NCBI GenBank assembly: GCA_017416705.1
Contig: JAFQBG010000007.1
Coordinates: 1-64,000, forward strand
Source: Bacteroidaceae bacterium
GTDB lineage: Bacteria > Bacteroidota > Bacteroidia > Bacteroidales > Bacteroidaceae
Direction: 5' to 3'
DNA: 64,000 nt
Shown: positions 49,447 to 59,150 of the stretch, in pieces
Numbering within the stretch: the stretch's first letter is position 1
Layout: every line of letters starts with the position of its first letter
Translations under genes and position numbers: made by a program
Notes under the pieces: generated by a model
Told to the model about the DNA's origin: nothing
The model's database searches: none
Seen by the model: only the letters and a program-made list of their open reading frames with translations

Positions 49447-50265
49447 ATGAAAACAGAAAATATGAAAAGAATAGTATTTATCGCCTTCGTACTTTTTATT
49501 TCTACATTTACAAATAAAGTATATTCACAAAAGGCTATAATACTCGAAAAGGAATATGCTAAGATTTCTTTACAGAGTAACCCCAGTGGAGCAAAAGTCT
49601 ATCATAATGGGAAACTGATATGTACTTCCACCCCCGCAACAGTGGAAATACCATATAACGGTAAAATCTTGCCCGGAAAAAAGAGTAAGTGGAACGAAAG
49701 AAAAAGACGTTCCGAAGAGGCAAGTGCCATTACTCTTACATTTGTCAAGGATGGCTATATCAGTAGCGAAGAGACCATTACCCCTGACATAACACAAGTT
49801 AAGAAATCGGAATACGATTTCGAATGGCCAAGCACTGTAATACACGAACTGATACCCTATCAGGATAGTTCCGATCCAACAATTCCAGTTGGCGAATCCA
49901 AAAAAAGAGTATCCCGAGAGAACCCCGGCCAAACATCGCTCGAAAGAACCATCGTACGTTGGTACTTCGACTCTGCACCGCAAGGGGCACGCATATTCTG
50001 GCGAGTAATTTCCAGCGTACCCGAGGAGGTAAAAAACACCAACGAGCTATGGTTGGGCAGCACCCCCTACGAAGAGACACGTTCTTTCAACATCCAAGGA
50101 CTCACCTATGAGAATTCGCGCGATGTACAGATAGAAATAAAAGTAAAACGCAAAGGCTACATGGACCAAAACAAAAGGTTCAATGTAAGACAAGCTATCG
50201 ACCAACAAGAAATCAGCAGTTTCTTCGACCTTATAAAAGAAGATGTAGAGGAAGAGGCTGAATAA
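49447..50265 (+). CDS. Exported PEGA-domain protein (paralogue 2)
   Basis: 272 residues with a Sec signal but no lipobox (ends KVYSQ). The N-terminal PEGA domain is clear (KISLQSNPSGAKVYHNGKLICTSTPATVEIPY). The middle is Lys/Arg-rich and the last 100 residues are nearly the same as paralogue 1, with an extra acidic end (EDVEEEAE). The two share the C-terminal module but differ in anchoring and N-terminal domain, which points to duplication followed by domain exchange. 16 bp after paralogue 1. Confidence 0.8.
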   Translation: MKTENMKRIVFIAFVLFISTFTNKVYSQKAIILEKEYAKISLQSNPSGAKVYHNGKLICTSTPATVEIPYNGKILPGKKSKWNERKRRSEEASAITLTFVKDGYISSEETITPDITQVKKSEYDFEWPSTVIHELIPYQDSSDPTIPVGESKKRVSRENPGQTSLERTIVRWYFDSAPQGARIFWRVISSVPEEVKNTNELWLGSTPYEETRSFNIQGLTYENSRDVQIEIKVKRKGYMDQNKRFNVRQAIDQQEISSFFDLIKEDVEEEAE

Positions 50266-50286
50266 TTTTTTACAATCTTTTTTCGA

Positions 50287-50328
50287 CATAGCCTGCACCC
50301 AAATTGGGCGCAGGCTATGTTTTTTTTG
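50287..50328 (+). terminator. Terminator after the PEGA-like pair
   Basis: CATAGCCTGC with its complement (50287-50296 with 50310-50319), an inner CCCAAATTGGG palindrome, then T8. Confidence 0.9.
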
Positions 50329-50465
50329 GGCAAAATACCACTTGTCTGTATATATTCATAAACAACAATCCCCCATACAGCCATAAAAAACAGATAAAAC
50401 GATAAATATAGCTTTGGATATAACCCCATTTTTCTGTATCTTCGCACAGCAAAAACAAAAAAAGA

Positions 50466-51893
50466 ATGTACAAGCCAAGCCAAGACGAACTTTGCAAATT
50501 GCTCGATACCCCGATATTTCGCAAGATATCGGAAACAGCCGACGAACTGAACATGGAGTGTTATGTCGTAGGTGGTTATGTTCGTGATATTTTTCTTGAA
50601 CGTCCATCTACCGATATAGATGTCGTGGTGGTGGGCAAAGGCATTGAGATGGCGCGTGCATTCGCCAAGAAACTGGGCAAAGGGGCTCACATTGCCGTTT
50701 ATGCCAATTTTGGTACAGCGCAGGTAAAATACAAAGAACACGAAATAGAATTTGTGGGCGCACGCAAGGAGTCATACACCCACGACTCGCGCAACCCCAT
50801 AGTGGAGGATGGCACATTGGAGGACGACCAGAACAGGCGCGATTTCACCATAAACGCAATGGCAATATGCCTGAACAGCAACCGTTTTGGCGAACTTATA
50901 GACCCGTTCGACGGCATGCTCGACCTTGAAGACCGCATAATACGCACACCGCTCGAACCGGGAATAACATTCAGCGACGACCCCCTGCGCATGATGCGAT
51001 GTATTCGTTTTGCCACCCAACTGAATTTCTACATCGAGGACGAAACATTCGATGCGCTTCAAAGCAACAAAGAACGCATAAAAATAATTTCAAGGGAACG
51101 CATAAACGACGAACTGAACAAGATAATGCTCTCGCCCATACCCTCAAAAGGGTTCATCGAGTTAGACCGTTGCGGCCTGCTCGAAATCATACTCCCGCAA
51201 CTGACAGCCATGCAGGGCGTGGAAGTCAAAAACGGCTACGGACACAAGGAAATGTTCTACCACACCTTGGAAGTGCTCGACAACGTAGCAAAAAAGAGCG
51301 ACGACCTATGGTTGCGATGGGCCGCCCTGCTGCACGACATAGGCAAGCCACGCACCAAGCGATGGGACCCGGTGCAAAAATGGACATTCCACAACCACAA
51401 CGTAGTGGGCGAGAAAATGGTCACCCGCATGTTCAAAGAGTACAAAATGCCACAGAACGAAAAAATGCGTTATGTAGCCAAGTTAGTAGGCATGCACATG
51501 CGCCCCATAGTCATAGCCGACAACGAAGTCACCGACTCGGCAGTGCGTCGTCTGCTATTCGACGCCGGCGACGACATAGACGACCTGATGACATTATGCG
51601 AGGCCGATATAACATCGAAGAACGAAGTACGAAAAAAACACTTCCTTAACAATTTCCGCACAGTACGCATCAAGCTAAAAGACCTTGAAGAACGCGACCG
51701 CATACGCAATTTCCAGCCACCTGTCGATGGCAAAGAGATAATGCAGATGTTCAATCTGCCACCCTGCGACACCGTAGGCAAACTGAAAAGCTATGTAAAA
51801 GACGCCATACTCGACGGAATCATCCCCAACGAGTACGACGCCGCAATAGCCTACATAAAAGAACGTGCAAAGTCCATGGGGCTGACAAACTAA
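50466..51893 (+). CDS. cca: CCA tRNA nucleotidyltransferase with HD domain
   Basis: 475 residues. The class II nucleotidyltransferase head shows VVGGYVRD, the metal-binding pair in STDIDVVV, and RRDFTINAMA. The NTP-template segment DDPLRMMRCIRFATQL follows. An HD phosphohydrolase-like domain follows (LLHDIGKPRTKR; about residues 290-300). It adds or repairs the 3' CCA of tRNAs, which fits the tRNA genes here that do not encode CCA. Confidence 0.93.
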   Translation: MYKPSQDELCKLLDTPIFRKISETADELNMECYVVGGYVRDIFLERPSTDIDVVVVGKGIEMARAFAKKLGKGAHIAVYANFGTAQVKYKEHEIEFVGARKESYTHDSRNPIVEDGTLEDDQNRRDFTINAMAICLNSNRFGELIDPFDGMLDLEDRIIRTPLEPGITFSDDPLRMMRCIRFATQLNFYIEDETFDALQSNKERIKIISRERINDELNKIMLSPIPSKGFIELDRCGLLEIILPQLTAMQGVEVKNGYGHKEMFYHTLEVLDNVAKKSDDLWLRWAALLHDIGKPRTKRWDPVQKWTFHNHNVVGEKMVTRMFKEYKMPQNEKMRYVAKLVGMHMRPIVIADNEVTDSAVRRLLFDAGDDIDDLMTLCEADITSKNEVRKKHFLNNFRTVRIKLKDLEERDRIRNFQPPVDGKEIMQMFNLPPCDTVGKLKSYVKDAILDGIIPNEYDAAIAYIKERAKSMGLTN

Positions 51894-51995
51894 AAAATCA
51901 TCAACGACAAAAAAGAGTGTTTGCAACCAAGTTGCACCCAAGAAAGAGTACCTTTGTGCCACATACACACATATAAGGCAACAGTACAAATGCAC

Positions 51996-53267
51996 ATGGT
52001 AAGAAAAATAATCACACTATGCCTTGCATCGTTAGTTACACTGACAGGCATTTCACAACAACTGACATACGAGCAATATATGCAACGCGTGCTAAACAAC
52101 AACACCGCGCTCGTTGCACACAGCCTTGATATAGAGATAGCGCAGGCGCATGTAAAAAGTTCCAAGATACATGGCGACCCCACCCTGTCGCTGGAATATG
52201 GCAACAACCAAGACTGGGACAAGGATTTGGGACAAAGCATAGCAGCCCAGCTAAGTCGCACGTTCACATTCGGAGTGCGCAAATCGGGCATACGTCTTGC
52301 CCAGAAGGAATTACAGGCAACAACAGCGGTATTCAACGACTTTTTAAGAAATTTTCAGGCCGAAGCCACAATAGCCTACCTTGAACACCTGCGTGCAAAA
52401 TCGCTGTGGACAACCGCAGTAAAACGTCAGAAATATATGAGACAGCTTGCCCACAACGACAGTATTCGTTTCCAACGTGGCGACATCGCAAAAAGCGTGT
52501 GGATAGAATCGCGCCTTGCGGCAGGACTGACACACAACGAGCGTCTTGAACGCGAAGCGCAGCTAAACAACACCGCAATTGTATTGGGCTACTACATGGG
52601 CGACATGCAAAATGCAGATAGCATAAAAGCAACCGGTAATCTGCAAGAGACAGCAATAGAACTTGCCCCACTCGATTACTACATAGAGCAAGCCATGGCA
52701 AACCGCGCCGACCTTAATGCAGCCATAAGCAATGTGGATATAGCCAAGGCACGACAAAAACTCAACAGTGCGCGACGTCGCATCGACATACAGCTATCCA
52801 TAGGAGCAGAATATAACAAAAGCAACCCTTCGTTCACAAAATTAAAGATAGGAGCAGCCGTTCCACTGAAATTTTCCAATTTAAACAATGGCGCACGCGC
52901 CATGGACATGGCAAGCGTCGAACAAGCACAGAAACAGCTCACCGACACGCGACTGGGCATCCACAGCGAGGTGATGCAAGCCTATAACAACTGCCGCATA
53001 GCCGACAGACAAGCCGCCACGTTCACACGCGACATGCTGCAAGAGACAGCCCGCCTGCTCGAGAGCAAACGCGAAGCCTACCGACAAGGCGAAATATCAT
53101 TTGTAGAATATATAGAAACCGAACGCAGCGACAACATGCTGCAAGAGGAATATATAAATGCGCTGTTTAACAGTGCGGCAAGCAGGGTGAGGTTGCTGCA
53201 AAGCATAGGGCTGAACACCGAAGAGAATACAACGGCTATTCCCTACACTCGTCACACACGCCCTTGA
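51996..53267 (+). CDS. TolC-family outer-membrane efflux protein
   Basis: 423 residues from the ATG at 51996 (one at 51990 is equally good). An in-frame start at 51921 lies upstream of a TACCTTTG -7 box (51949-51956) and has no signal peptide. Signal ends LTGISQ. The two long helical repeats of TolC/CzcC proteins follow, with the typical NNNTALVAHSLDIEIAQAHVKSSKIHGDPTLSLEYG opening. No inner-membrane pump or adaptor gene is adjacent. Converges on a Fur-type regulator with a 32-base overlap. Confidence 0.85.
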   Translation: MVRKIITLCLASLVTLTGISQQLTYEQYMQRVLNNNTALVAHSLDIEIAQAHVKSSKIHGDPTLSLEYGNNQDWDKDLGQSIAAQLSRTFTFGVRKSGIRLAQKELQATTAVFNDFLRNFQAEATIAYLEHLRAKSLWTTAVKRQKYMRQLAHNDSIRFQRGDIAKSVWIESRLAAGLTHNERLEREAQLNNTAIVLGYYMGDMQNADSIKATGNLQETAIELAPLDYYIEQAMANRADLNAAISNVDIAKARQKLNSARRRIDIQLSIGAEYNKSNPSFTKLKIGAAVPLKFSNLNNGARAMDMASVEQAQKQLTDTRLGIHSEVMQAYNNCRIADRQAATFTRDMLQETARLLESKREAYRQGEISFVEYIETERSDNMLQEEYINALFNSAASRVRLLQSIGLNTEENTTAIPYTRHTRP

Positions 53268-53652
53268 CCATATAATTAACCGAAGTCATTGTGAACCCAT
53301 CGGGCAATTCTATGATGGGCACTTGGGTGTTTCGCAAGCAAAAAGTACGCTGGCATTTTTCGCAATAGAAATGGGTGTGCATGTCGCCCACATTGCACTC
53401 CTCGTCATTGTCGCAAAGTTCGTATTTCAATGAACCGCTGCCATCCTCGAAACAGTGCACCAATCTATGTTCAAGAAAAATATTCAATGCACGGAATATT
53501 GTCGATTTGGGAGCAGTGTCCAACACCGTCTCTATGTCGGCAAGCGACAACGGCGATGTGGCCTCGGCAAGTACCTGCGCCACCAACAAGCGCACTGCGG
53601 TGGGACGTATTCCTTTGCTATCCAATCGTTTGACAATATCGTTCATGTTCAT
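53236..53652 (-). CDS. Fur-family metal-responsive regulator
   Basis: 138 residues: a winged-helix N-terminal domain (GIRPTAVRLLVAQVLAE...TIFRALNIFLEHRLVHC) and a dimer domain with metal motifs HTHFYCEKCQ and a closing CDECRE (two CxxC pairs for structural zinc). Fur and Zur cannot be told apart by eye. Its 3' end overlaps the TolC-like gene on the other strand, so antisense interplay is possible. Confidence 0.88.
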   Translation of the reverse strand: MNMNDIVKRLDSKGIRPTAVRLLVAQVLAEATSPLSLADIETVLDTAPKSTIFRALNIFLEHRLVHCFEDGSGSLKYELCDNDEECNVGDMHTHFYCEKCQRTFCLRNTQVPIIELPDGFTMTSVNYMVKGVCDECRE

Positions 53653-53730
53653 TGCATATAACCATTAAGGAATTGTTGCACTTGCAAAAAAAGACTGTGA
53701 AACGCTTTAAAATAAAAAAGCACATTTATG

Positions 53731-53802
53731 TACCCTTGACGAGAATCGAACTCGTATCTCAGCTTTAGGAGAGCCGCATTCTATCCATTGAACTACAAGG
53801 GC
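53731..53802 (-). tRNA. tRNA-Arg (anticodon CCT)
   Basis: Cloverleaf on the minus strand: acceptor GCCCTTG/CAAGGGT, anticodon arm CGGCT-CTCCTAA-AGCTG, T arm GAGTTCGATTCTC. CCA not encoded. Confidence 0.93.
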
Positions 53803-53883
53803 AGAAAATTTGACAGCCGCCAAATATTTCGTCCGCGAAGATACACATTCTTTTATAAATTCCGAAATTTTGCAAGGATTTTA

Positions 53884-54012
53884 GGAACTGTTTAAATTTA
53901 TATCGCCAAGTTTTTTATAGAGCATAAAGAAACAGCCATTCTTGGATATAAAAAACGGCAAAGCAAACGATATGGCTTCAAGTAAGAAAATATTTTTAAA
54001 ATTTAAACCATT
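53884..54012. other. Small inverted-repeat-bounded non-coding segment
   Basis: The 366-bp gap between tRNA-Arg and the TPR gene has no gene. GTTTAAATTT near 53890 and AAATTTAAAC near 54000 are inverted 10-bp ends around a hairpin-forming core (CCAAG...CTTGG, about 53906-53945). It looks like a small MITE-like or decayed element. Confidence 0.35.
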
Positions 54013-54168
54013 TTTTAAGACGCAGTTTAAGTTTATGCACAACGCCGTATTACGCAGGCATAAAAAAGCCTAAAACAGCAACTAAAATGTTATAAACGTT
54101 TAAAAAGCCATGAACAAAACCCCGAGGCATCGACAAAAGTATTATATTAGCGGCACAAAAATTACATT

Positions 54169-54987
54169 ATGAGAACCACCATACTACTAATATCACTGAT
54201 ACTGGGTATAAAACTATCGGCACAAAGCTATGAGGAGTTTTTCACATCGGGCACTGATGCCTTGCGCAACAACGACTACCCGACAGCCATCGTGGAATTT
54301 CAGAAAGCCATAGCACAAGAGCCCAAATGCAAGACAAACGAATATGCTTACAGCAACTTGGCCTACGCACAACAAGCAGTGGGCGAAACCGCCAATGCCA
54401 TAGCATCGTACACAAGAGCACTGCAATATAACAAGCTGTCCACCACCATAATGGAGCAACGTGCAAAACTATATATGCTGACAGATAGCACAGAAAAGGC
54501 ACTTGCCGACTATAACAGCATATTGCAGATAGAACCACGCAACGCACATGCCATGTTCATTCGCGCATATATTTATGGCACCAAGGAAATGTACAACCAA
54601 GCATACAACGACTACAACACCCTGCTATCCATAGAGCCCGACAACAACAAGGCGCGGTTGGCTTTGGCGTTGTTATACCATAAAGGCGGCAGACTGAACG
54701 ACTGCATCATGCTGCTGAACCTGCTAATAGATGCCGAGCCCCGGAATGCCGAATATTATTATGCTCGCAGCAACGTAGAGCAACAAGAAAAACAGACCGA
54801 ACTGGCCATAATGGACATAGAAAAAGCAATAGAACTTGCCCCCGAGAACGCACAGTACTATGTGGACTATGCGACATTATTATCAGCCGACAACAAAAAA
54901 GCCAGAGCAAGACAAATGCTTGACAAGGCAGTCAAGTTGGGCTATAAAAAAAGCCTCCTGCACAATGAATATAAAAAAGTTCAATAG
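54169..54987 (+). CDS. Exported TPR-repeat protein
   Basis: 272 residues, Sec signal (ends KLSAQ), then about six TPR units of 34 residues, for example DALRNNDYPTAIVEFQKAIAQEP and EKALADYNSILQIEPRNAHAMFIRAYIYG. A scaffold for protein contacts in the periplasm; partner unknown. Single-gene unit. Confidence 0.88.
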   Translation: MRTTILLISLILGIKLSAQSYEEFFTSGTDALRNNDYPTAIVEFQKAIAQEPKCKTNEYAYSNLAYAQQAVGETANAIASYTRALQYNKLSTTIMEQRAKLYMLTDSTEKALADYNSILQIEPRNAHAMFIRAYIYGTKEMYNQAYNDYNTLLSIEPDNNKARLALALLYHKGGRLNDCIMLLNLLIDAEPRNAEYYYARSNVEQQEKQTELAIMDIEKAIELAPENAQYYVDYATLLSADNKKARARQMLDKAVKLGYKKSLLHNEYKKVQ

Positions 54988-55120
54988 CATACGTTTGCAA
55001 CGCGCACAACTATTTACACAAAATAATAACAACAGTCTTAACACAAAAAAATGCATAAAACATTTAAATTTATTCTATCCCATTGATTTTTATCAAAATA
55101 ATCTGATTTTTTAGCTCCAT

Positions 55121-55159
55121 TTTGATGTATTTGCCAAATTTATCACTATATTTGATGTA
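55121..55159 (+). promoter_or_regulatory. Promoter region of the AraC-type gene with a direct repeat
   Basis: TATATTTG (55147-55154) is a full -7 box and TTTG at 55121-55124 a -33 candidate (22 apart). TTTGATGTA occurs at 55121 and again at 55151, a possible binding site for the regulator itself. Confidence 0.5.
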
Positions 55160-55224
55160 GATAACAAGACAAGCAATCATTTTTTGTTTGTACTTTTTAT
55201 TTTGGTAACATTGGAAAACAAGCT

Positions 55225-55671
55225 ATGAATTCGGAAAAGAAAAACACGCCTTACAACATAAAAAAAAGGCACGACAAGAACGCGCAATACCGTTCATTGA
55301 TAAGAGCGGAATTGGCCGACGAGCTCTACGACAAGATTTTAAACATCATTGTCATAGAGAAAAGGTATAAGGACCCCGATTTCTCGGCCAAGGAATTTGC
55401 AAAAGAGCTACACACCAACACCCGATATATTTCGGCAGTAGTGAGCTCACGATTTAACATGAATTTTTCGTGCCTCATAAACGAGTACCGCATAAAAGAG
55501 GCTTTGTACAGGCTGAAAGACAAACGCTACGCCAACATGACGATAGAGGAGATAAGTCACGAGGTTGGTTTCGCCAACCGACAATCGTTCTACGCCTCGT
55601 TCTATCGCATAATGGGCGAAACACCCAACAGCTATCGCAAAAAATTTCAAAAAACAAGCAAGAGACAATGA
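55225..55671 (+). CDS. AraC-type HTH regulator without a sensor domain
   Basis: 148 residues. The last 100 are a complete AraC double-HTH (SAKEFAKELHTNTRYISAVVSSRFNMNFSCLINEYRIKEAL... and IEEISHEVGFANRQSFYASFYRIMGETPNSYRKKF). The N-terminal 40 residues are basic and too short for a ligand domain. The stop overlaps the next start (ATGA), so it is translated with the AlkD-like gene. May control that gene and itself. Confidence 0.88.
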   Translation: MNSEKKNTPYNIKKRHDKNAQYRSLIRAELADELYDKILNIIVIEKRYKDPDFSAKEFAKELHTNTRYISAVVSSRFNMNFSCLINEYRIKEALYRLKDKRYANMTIEEISHEVGFANRQSFYASFYRIMGETPNSYRKKFQKTSKRQ

Positions 55672-56294
55672 GCGAGAAAACGTCGGACACCATATTAAAA
55701 ATTAAAAAAGCATTACGCCTGTCGATGAACGGCGTAGTCTCCACCTTGCAACGCAAGCAAGGGTTGGAATATAAACTGAATTTCGGGGTGGAGATACCAC
55801 GAATAAAAGAAATTGCCGAACAGTGCGAAAAAAGCAAAGAATTGGCATCGGCACTATGGCAAGAGAACATACGTGAATGTAAAATAATAGCCACACTCGT
55901 GATGCCCACCGAGGAATTCACCGTCGAGGATGCCACAAGCTGGACATCCACCGCGCCATACACCGATATAATGGACCTTATAGCCATGAATTTGTTGTGC
56001 AAAATGCCCCAAGCAACCACCCTTGCATTGTCGTGGATAGAGCAAGAGAATTTCGGCTTCGCCTATACCGGTTTTATGACATTGTCAAACATATTCAGGA
56101 ATAAAGGAAAACTATCGAACGAAGAAGAGCAACAATTCCTTTCGGCAACAGAAAGCGTTCTGCACGACAACGAGAAAAACACCGTTCTGCGCATGTGCGC
56201 TCACCGCTCCGTCACACAATATGCCGGCACACTATCCCACGACGACAGAAAAAGGATAAGTTCCCGCCCTGCATTAATAAGTTTTTCCATATAA
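55668..56294 (+). CDS. AlkD-like DNA alkylation repair protein
   Basis: 208 residues from the ATG at 55668. All-helical HEAT-like repeats with the pattern KLNFGVEIPRIKEIAEQCEKSKELASALWQENIRECKIIATLV, typical of the AlkC/AlkD group that excises alkylated bases. A Bacteroidota subgroup of this size exists. Catalytic residues are not certain by eye. Coupled to the AraC-type gene. Confidence 0.75.
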   Translation: MSEKTSDTILKIKKALRLSMNGVVSTLQRKQGLEYKLNFGVEIPRIKEIAEQCEKSKELASALWQENIRECKIIATLVMPTEEFTVEDATSWTSTAPYTDIMDLIAMNLLCKMPQATTLALSWIEQENFGFAYTGFMTLSNIFRNKGKLSNEEEQQFLSATESVLHDNEKNTVLRMCAHRSVTQYAGTLSHDDRKRISSRPALISFSI

Positions 56295-56541
56295 AATCCA
56301 ATGCAGAACAACAATACTGTTTTTTAAATCGGCACGCATTGCGCCATCGAGCAGTCATTCCAAGCAACAAAAAGCATTTACAGACACAAGCCCGACGAGC
56401 ATAGTCACAACAATTATGCATACGCAAAAAAAGGAATACAGACACAAATGGCACAACCGTAAAAATTTATAACAGAATTTTAGACAGTTTCTAATATATA
56501 TATACAAAAAATAGGTAACTTTGTAGGCAACACAAAAAAAG

Positions 56542-57030
56542 ATGGACAACGTAAAAGCGGAATCCAACATAGAGCAAACCTTTACCGATTATCTAAAAGA
56601 TAATAAACTACGGCGCACACCCGAGCGTTACGCCATTTTAAAGGCCGTCTACTCTATAAACGGAAGTTTCGACATAGAAACCCTTTTGGAATCTTTGGAA
56701 GAGAGCTACAAATTCAGGGTAAGTCGAGCAACCGTTTATAACACCATTGCACTGCTCATAAACGCCAACCTTGTAATACACCACATATTCGGAACAAAGT
56801 CGCTATATGAAAAATGTTACAACAGGGAAATGAGCTACACTATATGCACCCAATGCGGCAAGATTTCGGAGTCGGCGCATATACGATTAAACGACACTTT
56901 AAAAAACAATATAAAAAAGTTCAGTCACACACACTACTCCTTATATGTCTATGGGCTATGTAGCAAATGCCAACGCACTATGAAGAGAAAAAAGCAAAAA
57001 GTGACAAACAAATTAAACGTAAGCAAATAA
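56542..57030 (+). CDS. Fur-family regulator upstream of purA
   Basis: 162 residues: winged helix (LRRTPERYAILKAVYSINGSFDIETLLESLEE...VSRATVYNTIALLINANLVI), then CTQCGK and CSKCQR zinc motifs and a basic tail (MKRKKQKVTNKLNVSK). The second Fur-type protein in the window. A TAACTTTG -7 box lies at 56515-56522. Followed 13 bp later by purA, so the two are co-transcribed. The 247 bp before it, after the AlkD gene, show no gene. Confidence 0.9.
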   Translation: MDNVKAESNIEQTFTDYLKDNKLRRTPERYAILKAVYSINGSFDIETLLESLEESYKFRVSRATVYNTIALLINANLVIHHIFGTKSLYEKCYNREMSYTICTQCGKISESAHIRLNDTLKNNIKKFSHTHYSLYVYGLCSKCQRTMKRKKQKVTNKLNVSK

Positions 57031-57043
57031 AAAACAAAAAAAT

Positions 57044-58312
57044 ATGAAAAAGAGCATTGATATTCTTCTTGGTCTTCAATGGGGAGACGAAGGTAAAGGT
57101 AAAATAGTAGATGTACTGACACCAAGATACGATGTCGTAGCCCGTTTTCAGGGTGGTCCCAACGCCGGACACACATTGGAGTTTGGTGGCAAGAAATTCG
57201 TATTGCGTTCCATTCCCTCGGGCATTTTCCAAGGGGAGCAGACAAACATAATAGGAAATGGTGTGGTTTTAGACCCCGCCCTGTTCAAAGGCGAAGCCGT
57301 GGAACTTGAAAAAGCAGGCTACAACCTCAAAAACAACCTATTCATATCGAAGAAAGCCCATCTGATACTACCGACAGGACGCATACTCGATGCCGCCTAC
57401 GAGGCAGCCAAGGGCGACGCCAAGGTAGGAACAACAGGCAAGGGCATTGGCCCCACCTACACCGACAAGATAAGCCGTAACGGACTACGCATAGGCGATA
57501 TTTTGGAAAACTTCGAAGAAAAATATGCACAGGCAAAAGCCCGTCACGAGCAGATACTTAAAAGTCTGAATTACAGCTACGACCTTGGCGAGTTAGAGCA
57601 AAAATGGCTCGAAGGAATAGAGTATCTCAAAGAATTCCGTCTCATAGACAGCGAACAAATGATAAACGACCTCATCAAGGAGGGCAAAACCATATTGGGC
57701 GAGGGAGCACAAGGCAGCATGCTCGACATAGACTTTGGCAGCTACCCCTTTGTGACATCATCGAACACAGTGAGCGCAGGAGCATGTACCGGTTTGGGCA
57801 TAGCACCCAACAGAATAGGCAACGTCTATGGTATAACAAAAGCATACTGCACACGCGTGGGAGCAGGCCCATTCCCCACCGAGCTGTTCGACGCCACAGG
57901 AAAGGAAATGCGCGACAGAGGACACGAGTACGGAGCCGTCACAGGACGCGAACGTCGTTGCGGTTGGATAGACCTTGTAGCCCTTAAATACACCATAATG
58001 ATAAACGGAGTAACACACCTGATACTCATGAAGAGCGACGTGCTCGATACATTCCCAACCATAAAAGCATGTATAGCCTACAAAAAGAACGGCAAGCAGA
58101 TAACCCACCTGCCCTACGACATAAGCGACGTAGAACCCGTATATACCGAACTTAAAGGCTGGCAATGTGACCTGACCAAAATAACAAACGAAGAGGAGCT
58201 GCCCCAAGCCTTCCTCGATTACGTCAAATTCCTTGAAGACGAATTGGAAGTACCCGTAAAATTCATCTCGATAGGCCCCGACAGAGAACAAACCATAGAG
58301 CGCAAAGGTTAA
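57044..58312 (+). CDS. purA: Adenylosuccinate synthetase
   Basis: 422 residues. The GTP-binding loop GDEGKGK (residues 14-20), the NAGHT segment, GTTGKGIGP and VTGRERRCGW mark PurA, the first step from IMP to AMP. Normal length. Confidence 0.97.
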   Translation: MKKSIDILLGLQWGDEGKGKIVDVLTPRYDVVARFQGGPNAGHTLEFGGKKFVLRSIPSGIFQGEQTNIIGNGVVLDPALFKGEAVELEKAGYNLKNNLFISKKAHLILPTGRILDAAYEAAKGDAKVGTTGKGIGPTYTDKISRNGLRIGDILENFEEKYAQAKARHEQILKSLNYSYDLGELEQKWLEGIEYLKEFRLIDSEQMINDLIKEGKTILGEGAQGSMLDIDFGSYPFVTSSNTVSAGACTGLGIAPNRIGNVYGITKAYCTRVGAGPFPTELFDATGKEMRDRGHEYGAVTGRERRCGWIDLVALKYTIMINGVTHLILMKSDVLDTFPTIKACIAYKKNGKQITHLPYDISDVEPVYTELKGWQCDLTKITNEEELPQAFLDYVKFLEDELEVPVKFISIGPDREQTIERKG

Positions 58313-58378
58313 TATTATTGTGCGGCGGGCAATCTATTCCCGCCTGCGCATTATACTATTAAGTAAAACAAAAAACAA

Positions 58379-59134
58379 ATGAACATACTATCGATAATAT
58401 CAATATTTGCTCAGTCGAACATAGCATATAGCACACATAGCACATCGGGCTACAACTACACCTACATACTACTATTCATAGGAATAGCAGTAATAAGCTA
58501 TTTGGTGCAGTGGAACCTGAACAGCAAGTTCAATAAATTCTCAAAAATGCCATTAGGCAACGGAATGACAGGACGCGACATAGCCGAGAAAATGTTGCAC
58601 GACAACGGTATATACGACGTCAAAGTTATCAGCACCCCCGGACAGCTCACCGACCACTACAACCCCACAAACAAAACAGTGAACCTGAGCGAGGGCGTCT
58701 ATAACTCCACAAGCATAGCAGCCGCAGCAGTTGCCGCACACGAGTGTGGACACGCAGTGCAACATGCCACACAATATGCACCGCTCACCATGCGTTCAAA
58801 GTTAGTCCCCGTAGTCTCATTCGCCTCGAATTGGATAACATGGATACTGCTCATAGGTATATTCACAGTGGAGTCATTCCCTCAGATACTGCTTGGAGGC
58901 ATCATACTTTTTGCAACCACAACCCTGTTTAGTTTTGTCACCCTGCCGGTGGAGATAGATGCCAGCAGGCGTGCACTCGCATGGTTGCAAGAAGCAGGCA
59001 TCACAAACAACAACAACCACTCGGCGGCAAGCAGCGCACTGCGTTCGGCTGCATACACATACGTAGTGGCAGCACTATCATCGCTTGCCACACTCATATA
59101 CTACATAATGATTTACCTTGGCAGACGCGACTGA
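58379..59134 (+). CDS. YugP-type zinc metallopeptidase, membrane
   Basis: 251 residues: N-terminal membrane anchor(s), then the zinc motif HECGH (H121, E122, H125) and TM segments after it (about 140-195). The PF04298-type family. It acts at the cytoplasmic membrane; substrate unknown. A GC-rich hairpin (58325-58345) without a T run lies between purA and this gene. Confidence 0.9.
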   Translation: MNILSIISIFAQSNIAYSTHSTSGYNYTYILLFIGIAVISYLVQWNLNSKFNKFSKMPLGNGMTGRDIAEKMLHDNGIYDVKVISTPGQLTDHYNPTNKTVNLSEGVYNSTSIAAAAVAAHECGHAVQHATQYAPLTMRSKLVPVVSFASNWITWILLIGIFTVESFPQILLGGIILFATTTLFSFVTLPVEIDASRRALAWLQEAGITNNNNHSAASSALRSAAYTYVVAALSSLATLIYYIMIYLGRRD

Positions 59135-59150
59135 AAAACATAAAGAAACA

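Noticed and set aside
58321-58350. GC-rich hairpin between purA and the YugP gene as a terminator
   Set aside because: No T run follows; it may only pause polymerase or stabilise the message.
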